Positions 8,367 to 18,430 of a stretch of 64,000 bases of DNA are shown one piece after another. The notes beneath the pieces were generated by a model. That model searched no databases, had not been told where the DNA came from, and saw only the letters and a list, made by a program, of their open reading frames with translations. A program made the position numbers and the translations under genes. Where the stretch lies: NCBI GenBank assembly GCA_902386205.1, contig CABMIH010000009.1:23449-87448 (forward strand). The letters are read 5' to 3'. Source of the DNA: an uncultured archaeon (GTDB taxonomy: Archaea; Halobacteriota; Methanosarcinia; Methanosarcinales; Methanoperedenaceae). Position 1 is the stretch's first letter. Each line of letters opens with the position of its first letter.

Positions 8367-9650
8367 ATGGCAAGGTCACGGAGAATTAGAGGATTTCAAA
8401 TAAAAAGCGAACGAGTTGAAAAAGAGAAGCTACAGATTGATAAAGAAAGGTTAAAAAGTTCTAATGATTTCAATCAGATAACTCTTGCAATATCCTTATT
8501 GGCTGGAACATGGTTCTTTTTATCAAAACTAATTGATTATCTTAATAATAGTTTACTCACTCAAAATAACTACCTTCAGTCTATAGTTTATTTTGTGTTA
8601 ATTTTTTTGCTTATAGAACTCTTGATAACGTTTTTCTTTATACTAATTAAAGGATATTTAATATCCGGTAAAAATGGAAATGAATGGTTAAATAAAATCG
8701 CTCAACTTTTATTGAAAAATAGTTTTAAATATTCTATATTTTTTTCTGTTTTGATGATTTCTAAACTTTTCTTAGATTTTATTCTCAAAAATCAGCGAGA
8801 AAACTTTTTTTTGTCCAGTTTCCAATATGATTTTATTATTTCATTAATAATAATTATCTTTTTTTGTTTAATATTTTCCGATTATATTAAAATACTTATT
8901 TCATATATGTATTTATATTTTAAAAAGATTATGGGCATTAATGAAAAAGTACCAGAATCCAAGAATATAGAAATGTTTCTGGCACAAAAATTGCTGCAAC
9001 TAAAACAATATGAATTAACGAGCAGATTTTTAACTTATAGTTCTAAAATCTTAAAGACATTGATTTTCCGATCATTTCTTAGAAAAATAGACCTTAATAA
9101 GATAAGTAGATTTTATCTCAATATATATTTCATACTTACAGGTGTTTTAGTATTATCTTTTGTATTCCTTTTTATTATTAATTCATTCTTAATGATGCCA
9201 ACATATTTGTTAAAGGACTCTTATTCGGTAGATGTTTTTCCGCAATCAAATATTAACTCTGATTTTATAACCTTAGCAATAAAAGAAACAGGCTTCCCGT
9301 ATAACTATATTTATATAACATTAGATATATTCAACTCTACTGATAACCATAAGCAATATGTTGGTAATGTTACAATAAATCGAACTAAAGAATCTCCAGC
9401 AAATAATTCGTTCATGTTCGGAGAGAATTATGAAGGTATATGGTATTTGAACATTAATACATGCAATTTACAACCAGGAAATTATATGTTGCATGCTGAA
9501 GTTACGAATGAGGCATCTATAAACAATACTATATTTGGAGCTTTCAGAAAACATACTGAAAAATTATTCTACATCGCACCAAATAGCACAAAGTGTTTTC
9601 TTAATTCAACGCAAGAATTAAAAAATTCTTCGCGCTCCTCTTCTATCTAA
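8367..9650 (+). CDS. AT-rich hypothetical membrane protein
   Basis: A 427-residue protein I do not recognise. The first 35 residues are a basic, charged helix (many Lys/Glu/Arg). About five hydrophobic helices follow (near 38-58, 68-92, 112-132, 148-168, 250-275), and residues about 285-427 form an Asn/Ser/Thr-rich soluble domain that is probably extracytoplasmic. Codon use is strikingly A/T-ending, with many AAA, ATA and TTA codons, unlike all neighbours. It stands alone between a GC-rich hairpin patch and the HDAC operon. Both facts suggest horizontal acquisition. Confidence 0.75.
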   Translation: MARSRRIRGFQIKSERVEKEKLQIDKERLKSSNDFNQITLAISLLAGTWFFLSKLIDYLNNSLLTQNNYLQSIVYFVLIFLLIELLITFFFILIKGYLISGKNGNEWLNKIAQLLLKNSFKYSIFFSVLMISKLFLDFILKNQRENFFLSSFQYDFIISLIIIIFFCLIFSDYIKILISYMYLYFKKIMGINEKVPESKNIEMFLAQKLLQLKQYELTSRFLTYSSKILKTLIFRSFLRKIDLNKISRFYLNIYFILTGVLVLSFVFLFIINSFLMMPTYLLKDSYSVDVFPQSNINSDFITLAIKETGFPYNYIYITLDIFNSTDNHKQYVGNVTINRTKESPANNSFMFGENYEGIWYLNINTCNLQPGNYMLHAEVTNEASINNTIFGAFRKHTEKLFYIAPNSTKCFLNSTQELKNSSRSSSI

Positions 9651-9774
9651 AATATCTTTAAAAATATATGTCTTAAAATCGTTATCAACAGCCTTAAAAA
9701 GATAAGGTATGATAGATTAGTACTTTAATCAATCGAATCAGACGACCCCTGAAAATTCCTCATTCTTATCCGCC

Positions 9775-10803
9775 TCACCCAAGCTTCCAGTACCGCCACT
9801 GAACCTTCTTCACCTGTTCCAACCTTTCCCTGACACGCGGATCCAATGCTACATCTTCTCCCCTCACAGGTTCCTTCCCCATGAAAACCTCCAGTATGGC
9901 AGCAACAGAACGCGCAAGCAGCCCGAGGTCATAACCCCCTTCAAGTGCGGCAACAACTTTTCCTTCACAGGTCTCGCTGGCGATTGATCTTACGATAGAT
10001 GCAAGCGCCGCAAAACCCCGGGGGCTCATTCTCATCCTTGCAAGACCGTCTTCTGCACATGCATCCTGGCCCGCAGAAATGAGTATCAAATCGGGCTTGA
10101 ACTCACGCGCTGCGGGAACAAGTATCTCTTCAAAAGCAGCAATGAATCCGGGATCACAGGTCCCGGCAGGCAGGGGTACGTTGATATTAAACCCTTCCCC
10201 TCCCCCGCTTCCGACCTCATCCAGCCAGCCTGTACCGGGATAATGCGGGTATTCGTGCGTGGAAAAATAAAGCACCGTGGGGTCATCATAAAAAGCATCC
10301 TGCGTCCCGTTCCCGTGGTGCACGTCCCAGTCCACTATCAATATGCGCTTTTTCCCTTTTTTCTGAGCATGGCGCGCCGCGATCGCAATGTTGTTGAAAA
10401 TGCAGAACCCCATCCCCCTGTCAGGCATTGCGTGGTGACCCGGCGGCCTGACAAGCGCGAATGAGCAATCAAGTCCATCGAGCACGGAATCCACGGCAGT
10501 TATCGCGCCGCCTGCTGCAAGGAGCGCAACATTGTATGATTCCTTGCTCAGGACGGTATCGGGGTCAATCTGAAGCTCCAGTTCCGAATACCTTCTGGCC
10601 TTTTCAATATATCCGGGGGTATGGATATATCGTATCTCGTCCTGTAAAGCAGGCCGCGGCCCTGTCAAAACAACCTTTTCCATCATCCCGGTTTCTTTAA
10701 GATGAGAAATTATCGAAAGCAAACGCTCTTTTCTCTCAGGATGCGAACCGGTTTCGTGTTTCAAATAATCGGGATGGTAAACGATCCCGCATCTTTTGGG
10801 CAA
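9775..10803 (-). CDS. Histone deacetylase-family (AcuC/acetylpolyamine amidohydrolase-like) protein
   Basis: A 342-residue zinc-dependent deacetylase. The family signatures are visible: RPPGHHA (tandem His, near 118-124), DWDVHHGNGTQ (zinc-binding Asp and His, near 158-168), STHEYPHYPGTG, ISAGQDA (second metal Asp) and LEGGYD near the end. Archaeal members may deacetylate proteins, acetyl-CoA synthetase or small acetylated amines; the substrate cannot be told from sequence. Last gene of a minus operon, 27 bases after the FMN-binding protein. Confidence 0.9.
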   Translation of the reverse strand: MPKRCGIVYHPDYLKHETGSHPERKERLLSIISHLKETGMMEKVVLTGPRPALQDEIRYIHTPGYIEKARRYSELELQIDPDTVLSKESYNVALLAAGGAITAVDSVLDGLDCSFALVRPPGHHAMPDRGMGFCIFNNIAIAARHAQKKGKKRILIVDWDVHHGNGTQDAFYDDPTVLYFSTHEYPHYPGTGWLDEVGSGGGEGFNINVPLPAGTCDPGFIAAFEEILVPAAREFKPDLILISAGQDACAEDGLARMRMSPRGFAALASIVRSIASETCEGKVVAALEGGYDLGLLARSVAAILEVFMGKEPVRGEDVALDPRVRERLEQVKKVQWRYWKLG

Positions 10804-10830
10804 TTTTGTAAAAAAAGAGAAATATCCTGC

Positions 10831-11229
10831 CTACAGAAGCCTCTCACCTGCGCGCGGCCCGTACGTGGCATCGTATATTTCTTTCACATGGAAAATAAAA
10901 GCTGCTTTCCCCGGCAGTTTCTTGGTATCAGCCATCTCCCTTGCGCTTGTGAACCTGTTTCCCTTTGTTTCAATATCTACGGTCCCTTTGATCTGGTAGG
11001 ATTTCTTGGCATCGCCGTCATACGCCACTATGGCCATATTGGGATTTGCTTCGATGTTCTTTTTTGTCTTATTGAAGAAATTATCCACGAACAGAATGGT
11101 CTCATCGTCGAGGATCTTCCACATGGTAACGAATACCACATTTGGCTTCCCGCTCTTATCCGCGGTCGCTATGGGCAGCGGTTTTTGCTTTGCTACAACA
11201 TCTTTTATCTCAGGAGGCATTTTCACCAT
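10831..11229 (-). CDS. Pyridoxamine 5'-phosphate oxidase-like FMN-binding protein
   Basis: A 132-residue split-barrel protein with the N-terminal pattern KPLPIATADKSGKPNVVFV and the central strand ETILFVDNFFNKT that are typical of the small PNPOx-like flavin-binding group. These proteins often reduce or bind flavin/F420-type cofactors. The role here is unknown. It lies within the MutL-HDAC minus-strand operon. Confidence 0.85.
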   Translation of the reverse strand: MVKMPPEIKDVVAKQKPLPIATADKSGKPNVVFVTMWKILDDETILFVDNFFNKTKKNIEANPNMAIVAYDGDAKKSYQIKGTVDIETKGNRFTSAREMADTKKLPGKAAFIFHVKEIYDATYGPRAGERLL

Positions 11230-11278
11230 AATTTATCACAATTCATCGTTTCGCAAGCTTTGTGTATAAAGGTTTTGA

Positions 11279-13021
11279 TTAGTTAGTTCTCTTAAACAGC
11301 TTATCAAGCTCCTGCCTGTTGAACGATATCATCGTGGGCCTGCCGTGCGGGCAAGTATAGGGATTCCCTGTCATGAAAAGCTGCCTGACAAGGCTTTCCA
11401 TCTGGTCCCCCGAACAGTCGGCTCCAGCTTTTATTGCGCCCCTGCATGCGATGCTTTTTGTCACCCGCTCAAAAAGACCGGTATCGTCTTTTATCCTGCC
11501 TCCTGAAAGGATATCAGATATTATATCATGTACAAGAAGCGGGTCTTCAAGCCTGCCCAGCACGTTCGGGACAGAGGTCACGGCAAAAGTGGAGGGGCCG
11601 AATTCCGATATCCTGAAACCAAACTCTTCAAGATAGGGAATGGATTCCTTCATCAAGCTTAGCTCCCTCGGATCAAGATCAAGATTTACCGGCACGATAA
11701 GCTCCTGGGAATCTGTGCTTTTTGAATCCCTCACCTGTTCAAAAAGAATCCTCTCATGCGCTGCATGCTGGTCTATTATCATTAACCCGTCCGGCGTTTC
11801 TGCGATGATATATACACTGTCCACCTGCCCGAGCACTTTTACCTGCGGCAATTCGCTTTTTTTGTTTTTTTCTTCATCCGGAAAATAACGCTCGGTACGC
11901 CTTAATCTCTTTTCCGTATCCTTCGCAGGGAACTTAAATCCGCCGCCTGTCTCTTTTAATAAATCCGGTTTTTCAGGAACTTGTTCATATTGCAGGGGCA
12001 ACTGGGCAGGGGGTTTCACATCTGGAATAAGTGCCTCCTTTGAAAGCGTGCGCCTCACGGCTTCAGCTACAGTATCGGAAATCTCCCTTTCGTGGCTTAG
12101 CCTGACCTGGTTCTTGGTCGGGTGCACATTGACATCGACCTGTCTTGTATCTACATAAATTTTCAAAACGGCAACAGGATAACGTCCCTTCTGTAACAGG
12201 GTGCCGTAGCCGTCCCTTATTGCATAACTGAACGCCCTTCCACTTATGCTCCTGTCATTAATATAGAAAGACTGGATGTCAGCGCTGCCCCTTGTAACAT
12301 GGGGTTTTGTGACGAATCCGGTGATTCTTGCGAATCCTGATTCAAAGTTCACAGGAAGCATCGCTCCTGCAATTTCCTGGCCGTAAATGTGGACGATTAT
12401 ATCCATGAGATCATTGGAACCCGGCGTCCGCAAGAGCTCCGCTCCGTTATGCAGCAAAGTAAAAGAAATATTGTTATTGCCAAGCGCAGTCCTCGTTACA
12501 ACGTCAATTATATGCGCAAGTTCGGTACTGTCGGATTTTAGATATTTTTTTCTTGCCGGGGTATTGTAAAACAGCTCCTCTGCCGTTACCGTCGTACCGT
12601 CAGGGGCGCCGGTATCTGCTATGCTCACCAACCTGCCGCCATGGATGACAAGCTTTGTGCCTGACAGCTCATCCCTGGTTTTTGTAGTGATCTCGACCTT
12701 CGCCACGGCAGTGATCGAGGACAGGGCCTCGCCCCTGAACCCCATCGTTATAACGGATTCAAGGTCATCTATCCCATTTATTTTGCTTGTAGAATGCTTG
12801 ATAAATGAAAGGGATGCATCTTCCCTGCTCATTCCGCAGCCGTTGTCTGAAACGCGTATAAGCTTCTTTCCGCTTTTTATGACCTCCACCCTGATACTGG
12901 ACGCCCCGGCATCGATAGAGTTCTCGATAAGCTCTTTGACAACCGATGCCGGTCGCTCAATAACTTCCCCGGCGGCGATCTTGTTTATCGTTGCTTCATC
13001 AAGTATGTGGATTTTTCCCAT
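11279..13021 (-). CDS. mutL: DNA mismatch repair protein MutL
   Basis: GHKL ATPase that couples mismatch recognition by MutS to strand incision. I start at ATG 13021 (MGKIHILDEATINKIAAG), giving 580 residues. The N-terminal ATPase motifs are clear: ELIENSIDAG (Mg2+/ATP), DNGCGM and GFRGEALSSI. The C-terminal dimerisation/endonuclease part contains QAxxERILFE (as DQHAAHERILFE), the metal-binding motif of MutL nucleases, plus ACRGAIKAG and a C-terminal CPHGRP. MutS is not in the window. Many archaea lack MutSL, and those with it are thought to have acquired it from bacteria. In an operon with an M50 protease upstream. Confidence 0.95.
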   Translation of the reverse strand: MGKIHILDEATINKIAAGEVIERPASVVKELIENSIDAGASSIRVEVIKSGKKLIRVSDNGCGMSREDASLSFIKHSTSKINGIDDLESVITMGFRGEALSSITAVAKVEITTKTRDELSGTKLVIHGGRLVSIADTGAPDGTTVTAEELFYNTPARKKYLKSDSTELAHIIDVVTRTALGNNNISFTLLHNGAELLRTPGSNDLMDIIVHIYGQEIAGAMLPVNFESGFARITGFVTKPHVTRGSADIQSFYINDRSISGRAFSYAIRDGYGTLLQKGRYPVAVLKIYVDTRQVDVNVHPTKNQVRLSHEREISDTVAEAVRRTLSKEALIPDVKPPAQLPLQYEQVPEKPDLLKETGGGFKFPAKDTEKRLRRTERYFPDEEKNKKSELPQVKVLGQVDSVYIIAETPDGLMIIDQHAAHERILFEQVRDSKSTDSQELIVPVNLDLDPRELSLMKESIPYLEEFGFRISEFGPSTFAVTSVPNVLGRLEDPLLVHDIISDILSGGRIKDDTGLFERVTKSIACRGAIKAGADCSGDQMESLVRQLFMTGNPYTCPHGRPTMISFNRQELDKLFKRTN

Positions 13022-13059
13022 CTTGCACAACTAAATGCTTTTATGGTAATTCATCCTTT

Positions 13060-14196
13060 CTACTGTACCTGGAAAGGGACCAGCGTCACGCAGAGCAGCC
13101 CAAGAATAAAGGTGATTATTCCAAGAGCCATCCTTACTTTTCCGATCGGTACATCGTCATCAAGAGGCTTTGGATGGCCCATGCCGGCAAAGAAAAACAA
13201 AAGCACCCCCCAGAACATCCATATGGAGCCATCTATATTCCTCACATAAGTCAGGTAAATTCCCAGGAAGAGCAGCACAAACGGCAAAGTACCTGACACA
13301 TACGAGGCTTTTTTACCCAGCATGGCACGAAGAACATGACCCCCGTCCAGTTGTCCTGCCGGGATGAGATTCAGGGCAGTTACGAGCATCCCTACCCAGC
13401 CCGCAAAAGCGACAGGGTGCAACATCGAATTTTCCGCAGGCGGGATAAGGCGCATGAGGAGTTCAAACAGCGGGGGAGGGGACAGGATGATCTGGACACC
13501 ATCCATGCCAGAGACCGCAGGAACGGGTGGGAGGAGCAGTCCGATTATGGTGACGATGACAGATACGAAAAGACCCACCAGGGGACATGAAATTCCCACA
13601 TCGAACAGGGCTTTTCGATTTGGTATCGGCCCGCGATGCTTGATAACTGCCCCCATTGTCCCTATCATGCTCGGGAAAGGTATGAAGTATGGCAGGGAAG
13701 TATTCATACCGTGTCTTTTCGCTACTATGTAATGCGCACTTTCATGGGCGCCCAGCACGGTCATGATCGCAATGGTGAACGGGATACCTTTCAGGACATC
13801 GGATGGATTGTTGATCGGGTCAACGCCAAAAAGGAAAGAACCCATGACCATGGTAGATAAAACAGTTGCAACTAACAAAACCACGTTAATCCATCGGCGT
13901 TCATGGGCAGGTTTGAACGGAGTCGCTATCAGGACATTCTCTCCAAGATCATGCCTGAGAGAGAACTGATAGCCTTTTTCGGCAAATATCGCCCACAACT
14001 TTTGATATAACATCGGTTCTATGCTATGCCTAACAACAGCACCATCTATCTCCTCAGCCACTACTCTTGCTTCTTTTGGCGTTACGAAGAAAAAAATATT
14101 GCCATCACGTTGTTGTATATCATATATGGTAAAGAACGGGCTGATTTTTTCTGCCAGTTCTTTGGCAACAAAGGAATTAGGAGATGGATCGTTCAT
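13060..14196 (-). CDS. Site-2-type membrane metalloprotease (M50, EGY-like)
   Basis: A 378-residue intramembrane protease. The soluble N-terminal domain (1-100) is followed by membrane helices. The zinc motif HESAH sits at 151-155 in GAHESAHYIVAKRHG, with the second-site motif NLIPAGQLDGGHV near residue 296. This pattern matches the plant EGY/bacterial-archaeal group of site-2 proteases rather than RseP. First gene of the minus operon leading to mutL (29-base gap). Confidence 0.9.
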   Translation of the reverse strand: MNDPSPNSFVAKELAEKISPFFTIYDIQQRDGNIFFFVTPKEARVVAEEIDGAVVRHSIEPMLYQKLWAIFAEKGYQFSLRHDLGENVLIATPFKPAHERRWINVVLLVATVLSTMVMGSFLFGVDPINNPSDVLKGIPFTIAIMTVLGAHESAHYIVAKRHGMNTSLPYFIPFPSMIGTMGAVIKHRGPIPNRKALFDVGISCPLVGLFVSVIVTIIGLLLPPVPAVSGMDGVQIILSPPPLFELLMRLIPPAENSMLHPVAFAGWVGMLVTALNLIPAGQLDGGHVLRAMLGKKASYVSGTLPFVLLFLGIYLTYVRNIDGSIWMFWGVLLFFFAGMGHPKPLDDDVPIGKVRMALGIITFILGLLCVTLVPFQVQ

Positions 14197-14466
14197 TTTC
14201 GCTCATATTCTATGTCTAATGCCTTAAAAGTATTATTATATTAACAGCCACTTCCAAACCGGGACGTATTTTATGGTTTTTCCATTTTCAAGAATTACCG
14301 CATCCTTCGGAGAATATCCTGGATCTTAAATAATTAGAGGAGACAGGACAGGACGCTGGCGCTTCATCATGCCGCCGTTAATTGCTCCTGGTTCTGTCGG
14401 CATGTGGTTCTCATCGACCGGCGTTGTTCCGATCATTAAAAAAAGTGAAAACAGGGACTGCATCCT

Positions 14467-15327
14467 TCAGATGTACAGCCCGCCATTGATATCGATTACC
14501 TGCCCGGTTATGTAATCGCCGTCAGGAGACGCAAGGTAAGCTACAGTGCCGGCGACCTCCGATGCCCTTCCCAGTCTTCCGAGAGGTATTTTTGCAACGA
14601 TTTTTTCAAGAACGTCATCAGGGACGCCTTTCACCATATCGGTCTCTATAAATCCGGGCGCTATCGCATTCACCGTAACCCCTTTACCTGCAAATTCCTT
14701 TGCAAGCGCTTTCGTAAGCCCGATCATCCCGGCCTTTGCAGCCGTATAGTTCGCCTGCCCGAAATTACCCATCCTCCCGATAACCGAGGAAATATTTACG
14801 ATCCTGCCGTAATTCCTTTCAAGCATGCCTTCTATGAATGCCTTGGTGCAATAGAAAGCCCCGTTCAGGTTCACGGATAGGACATCAGACCACATATCAT
14901 GGGTCATCTTGACAAATGATTTATCCCTGACTATTCCCGCGTTATTGACCAGGATATCGACCTTCCCGAACTGGCTGAGAACCTCTTCACGCATCCTGCT
15001 TACCTGTTCAGGACTGCTTACGTTCGCCTGGCAGATGTAAGAATGCCTGTCAATGGCATCGATCAACTTTGAAAATTCCTGGGCCTTAACACCTGTATCC
15101 AGCCTGTCTATCTCAACCGCCAGTTTTTCGAGTTCATCCGCCATGCCCATCTGGTCTATCAGTTTGGACACCTTTTGCGCGTGTTCCTTCGTGCTCTGGT
15201 AATTGACTATAACATCTGCTCCTTCCTGCGCAAGCCGCAGTGCGATCGCCCGTCCGATCCCCCTTGAGCCCCCGGTAACAAGGGCAACTTTACCTTCAAG
15301 TCTTTTTCCATACTTTTTGTCCATCAT
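14467..15327 (-). CDS. 3-oxoacyl/acetoacetyl-CoA reductase-like short-chain dehydrogenase with an insertion
   Basis: A 286-residue SDR enzyme, last gene of the PHA operon. The cofactor motif TGGSRGIGRA is near residues 18-27, NNAG near 130, and the catalytic Tyr-x3-Lys is in YTAAKAGM. It is about 40 residues longer than usual FabG/PhaB because of an extra helical, charged segment between the second beta strand and the NVSS motif (about residues 52-95). Very probably an NAD(P)H-dependent acetoacetyl-CoA reductase supplying (R)-3-hydroxybutyryl-CoA; whether the insertion changes specificity is unknown. Confidence 0.85.
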   Translation of the reverse strand: MMDKKYGKRLEGKVALVTGGSRGIGRAIALRLAQEGADVIVNYQSTKEHAQKVSKLIDQMGMADELEKLAVEIDRLDTGVKAQEFSKLIDAIDRHSYICQANVSSPEQVSRMREEVLSQFGKVDILVNNAGIVRDKSFVKMTHDMWSDVLSVNLNGAFYCTKAFIEGMLERNYGRIVNISSVIGRMGNFGQANYTAAKAGMIGLTKALAKEFAGKGVTVNAIAPGFIETDMVKGVPDDVLEKIVAKIPLGRLGRASEVAGTVAYLASPDGDYITGQVIDINGGLYI

Positions 15328-15328
15328 T

Positions 15329-16507
15329 TCACCTCTTTACAACCATCGCAACGCCCTGCCCTCCTCCGACACAGAGGGTTGCAAGGCCGTATACGCTTTT
15401 ACTTCTCTTCAGTTCATAGAGAAGTGTTACCAGGATCCTTGCGCCGCTTGCCCCTATCGGATGCCCGAGTGCTATGGCGCCTCCATTAACATTAACCCTG
15501 TCAGGATTCAGGCCCAGCGACTTATTGACCGCAATGCTCTGCGCTGCAAAGGCTTCATTGGCTTCTATAAAGTCAAGATCGCCTGTAGCGATACCGGCGC
15601 GCAGCAGGGCCTTTTTAGTTGCATCGATGGGCCCCGTACCCATTATTTCCGGCGCCACGCCGGACAGGCCGTAGCTCTTCACTGTTGCCAGGGGTTCAAT
15701 CCCCTTATCTTTTGCTTTTTCTTCCGACATCAAAAGGACGCAGGCAGCCCCGTCATTAATGCCCGAGGCATTGCCCGCAGTCACTGTTCCGTCCTTTTTG
15801 AACGCCGGTTTTAGTTTTGACAGCGTCTCCTTCGTTGTCCCGAACCTGGGGAATTCATCAGTATCGAAAAGAACAGGATCGCCTTTTGGCTGCGGTACAG
15901 GTACCGGAACTATCTCATCCTTGAAATTCCCGGCCTTGATGGCAGCTTCCGCTTTGTTCTGGCTCCGTGCCGAGAACTCATCCTGTTCTTCCCTTGTAAT
16001 CCCGAATTTTTGTGCAACATTTTCAGCAGTAACTCCCATATGATAATTATTGAAAATATCCCACAGCCCGTCATGCACCATCAGGTCCACAAGTTCATCG
16101 TTCCCCATTTTCGCCCCCCAGCGGGCTTTTTTCAGTGCGTAGGGCGTTGTGGACATGCATTCCACGCCGCCTGACAGGACGATATCAGCATCGCCCAGCA
16201 TGATGGCCTGCGTGCCAAGAATAATTGATTTCAATCCCGAACCGCATACCTTGTTCACGCAATAAGATGAAACCTCAACAGGGATGCCTGCGGCGATCGC
16301 GGCCTGCCTCGCAACATTCTGCCCGTGACCCGCTGAAAGGACATTTCCCAGAACGACCTCATCCACTTCGCCGGTATCCACATCTGCCCGCTTCAGCGCA
16401 TCTTTCAATACTATGGAACCAAGCTGTCCGGGAGTGAAATCTTTCAGGCTTCCTCCGAATTTCCCGATCGCTGTGCGGGAGGCTGATGCAATAACGACAT
16501 TTCTCAT
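15329..16507 (-). CDS. phaA: Acetyl-CoA C-acetyltransferase (beta-ketothiolase)
   Basis: Condenses two acetyl-CoA to acetoacetyl-CoA, the first step of polyhydroxybutyrate synthesis. The 392-residue length is standard. The nucleophile Cys88 is in NKVCGSG, NEAFAAQ and GHPIGASG supply the catalytic His, and the second Cys (379) is in LCVGGGQG. It sits between two SDR reductases, one base from the downstream gene. Thiolase could also serve the mevalonate pathway, but the operon context favours PHA. Confidence 0.92.
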   Translation of the reverse strand: MRNVVIASASRTAIGKFGGSLKDFTPGQLGSIVLKDALKRADVDTGEVDEVVLGNVLSAGHGQNVARQAAIAAGIPVEVSSYCVNKVCGSGLKSIILGTQAIMLGDADIVLSGGVECMSTTPYALKKARWGAKMGNDELVDLMVHDGLWDIFNNYHMGVTAENVAQKFGITREEQDEFSARSQNKAEAAIKAGNFKDEIVPVPVPQPKGDPVLFDTDEFPRFGTTKETLSKLKPAFKKDGTVTAGNASGINDGAACVLLMSEEKAKDKGIEPLATVKSYGLSGVAPEIMGTGPIDATKKALLRAGIATGDLDFIEANEAFAAQSIAVNKSLGLNPDRVNVNGGAIALGHPIGASGARILVTLLYELKRSKSVYGLATLCVGGGQGVAMVVKR

Positions 16508-16520
16508 TTTGTCTCCTTGA

Positions 16521-17261
16521 TTATATCAGCAGGCCTCCATCCACACTGAGCACTGCGCCGTTTACGAAATTAGCTTCATCCGAAGCCAGGTATAAAAGTG
16601 CATTTGCAATATCGTCAGGCTGTCCAAGTCTCTTCAGGGGGGTTTTCTCTTTCATCATCTCAAGTATTTTATCAGGTACCCCTGCCGTCATCGGAGTTGC
16701 TATAAATCCGGGAGCTACTGCATTGACCCTTATCCCCTTTTTCCCGAGTTCCTTTGCCAGAGTCTTTGTCATTCCTATCAATCCGGCTTTTGCAGCGGCA
16801 TAGTTGGTCTGGCCGATATTGCCGTACAACCCAACAATAGAAGATACGTTTATGATCTCGCCTGTCCCGTGTTCTGTCATGGCATCGACCACAGCCTGTA
16901 TGCAGTTAAAAGGACCTTTAAGGTCTATCGTAATTACCTTGTCCCACTGCTCCTCTGTCATCTTTGATACAAGGGCATCCTGGTTGATTCCTGCATTGTT
17001 TATCAGTACGTCGATTTTGCCGAATCTTTCAAGTGTATCTTTTACAACCTGTTTCGATTGTTCCCTGTTTGAAACATCAAGTTTTGCGAAAAATGCTTCT
17101 CCGCCAGCCTTCTCGATCTCCTCTACTATTGCCCTCCCCCCGGTTTCATTCAGATCCGCCACCACGACTTTAGCTCCTTCCTGGGAGAAAGTCAGTGCGG
17201 TCTGCCTTCCGATACCGCTTGCTGCTCCTGTGATAATAACAACCTTGTTTTCAACTCTCAT
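16521..17261 (-). CDS. phaB: Acetoacetyl-CoA reductase / 3-oxoacyl reductase (SDR)
   Basis: A 246-residue classical SDR with [10 protein letters not shown] (about 11-20), NNAG near 88 and YAAAKAGL carrying the catalytic Tyr and Lys. It reduces acetoacetyl-CoA to (R)-3-hydroxybutyryl-CoA. Its start overlaps the phaC stop by four bases (ATGA), showing translational coupling. A second, insertion-bearing reductase closes the same operon. Confidence 0.9.
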   Translation of the reverse strand: MRVENKVVIITGAASGIGRQTALTFSQEGAKVVVADLNETGGRAIVEEIEKAGGEAFFAKLDVSNREQSKQVVKDTLERFGKIDVLINNAGINQDALVSKMTEEQWDKVITIDLKGPFNCIQAVVDAMTEHGTGEIINVSSIVGLYGNIGQTNYAAAKAGLIGMTKTLAKELGKKGIRVNAVAPGFIATPMTAGVPDKILEMMKEKTPLKRLGQPDDIANALLYLASDEANFVNGAVLSVDGGLLI

Positions 17262-18430
17262 TTGTTAGTCTCCTTCGATTTTCGATTAATTTTTTTAATT
17301 TCTTTTTGTTTTATATGATTCGCATTCCCGGTTTCTTCAATCATGGAACGAGGCTTTAGCCAGTCGGCGATTTTAGGACAGACTTCGTTCTGGGATTTTG
17401 AACCCACGAACATGCCTATATGCCCTGTTGGAAAAACCAGTGTCTTCTTATCTGCGCTTGAAACGGCATCAGTGATAGGATGACTTGCATCGTTGGGGAC
17501 AAGATGATCGAATTCTGCCATGACATTAAGGAGGGGCATTGATATTTTCGTGAGGTCGATCCTCTTTCCGCCAATCACCATCCTGTTCTTGACAAGGAGG
17601 TTTTTCTGGTAGCAGTCCTTGATGAATTGCCTGAAAGTCTCGCCTGCCTGGCCGGGACTGTCAAATATCCATTTTTCCATACGAAGAAAATTTTCAACTG
17701 TTCTTTTATCGTCCATCCGTTCAAGAAACCCTATGTACTTATCTATCAGGAGCCTGAAAGGATCAAGCAGCAGGAACCCCATGTTCAGGAAATCTCCCGG
17801 GACTATTCCATAGTAATCAACGATCTTATCGACGTCAAGTTTCTTTGCCCATATATTCAGGAGAGCCTTATCTGTATCAAAATCCAGCGGGGCCACAAAA
17901 GTAATGAGGTTTTTCACTTTTTCGGGGTGGAGCGCAGTGAACATCAGTGAAAAAGTCCCGCCCTGGCATACGCCCATAAGCGTGATACTGTCAAGACGCG
18001 ACTTTTTCCGGATATAGTCCACTGCATTGTTAATGTAACCATTCACATAATCGTCAATAGTGAGATACCTGTCAGTGCCTGTGGGATATCCCCAGTCAAT
18101 GGCATATACGTCAAAACCCTGGTCAAGCAGGTTCTTTATCACGCTCTTGTCGGGCTGGAGATCCAGGATATAATAACGGTTCACAAGAGCATACACTACA
18201 AGAACCGGTACCGGGCATGTTTTTTCTACTGTCGGCTTATAGTGGAGCAGTTGCATTTTATCTTCACTGTAAACTACGTTGTGAGGCGTTGTCCCGACAG
18301 AAAAATCCGGAGGCTCTATTAATATTTGTGCTCCTTTCGTAAATTTCATGTAATTGTTCTGTAACAGATCAAGCTCACCCATAATGCTTTCCTGGATCAT
18401 AAAATACTCACATATTTCCTGAGAGTTCAT
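17258..18430 (-). CDS. phaC: Class III polyhydroxyalkanoate synthase catalytic subunit PhaC
   Basis: Polymerises (R)-3-hydroxyacyl-CoA into PHA granules. The 390-residue protein is of class III size. The lipase-like box GVCQGG places the nucleophilic Cys at 155; the partner Asp308 is in EFDHLVP and His337 in TGHIGM. N-terminal residues up to about 60 resemble other archaeal PhaC proteins. The start overlaps the end of the upstream PhaE-like gene by 23 bases. The C-terminal tail after residue 360 is Lys/Asn-rich and probably disordered. Confidence 0.95.
   Translation of the reverse strand: MNSQEICEYFMIQESIMGELDLLQNNYMKFTKGAQILIEPPDFSVGTTPHNVVYSEDKMQLLHYKPTVEKTCPVPVLVVYALVNRYYILDLQPDKSVIKNLLDQGFDVYAIDWGYPTGTDRYLTIDDYVNGYINNAVDYIRKKSRLDSITLMGVCQGGTFSLMFTALHPEKVKNLITFVAPLDFDTDKALLNIWAKKLDVDKIVDYYGIVPGDFLNMGFLLLDPFRLLIDKYIGFLERMDDKRTVENFLRMEKWIFDSPGQAGETFRQFIKDCYQKNLLVKNRMVIGGKRIDLTKISMPLLNVMAEFDHLVPNDASHPITDAVSSADKKTLVFPTGHIGMFVGSKSQNEVCPKIADWLKPRSMIEETGNANHIKQKEIKKINRKSKETNK

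Noticed and set aside
14326..14436. 36-codon minus-strand frame in the gap between the PHA operon and the M50 protease gene
   Set aside because: No ribosome binding site and no recognisable protein feature; the 270-base gap shows nothing else convincing.
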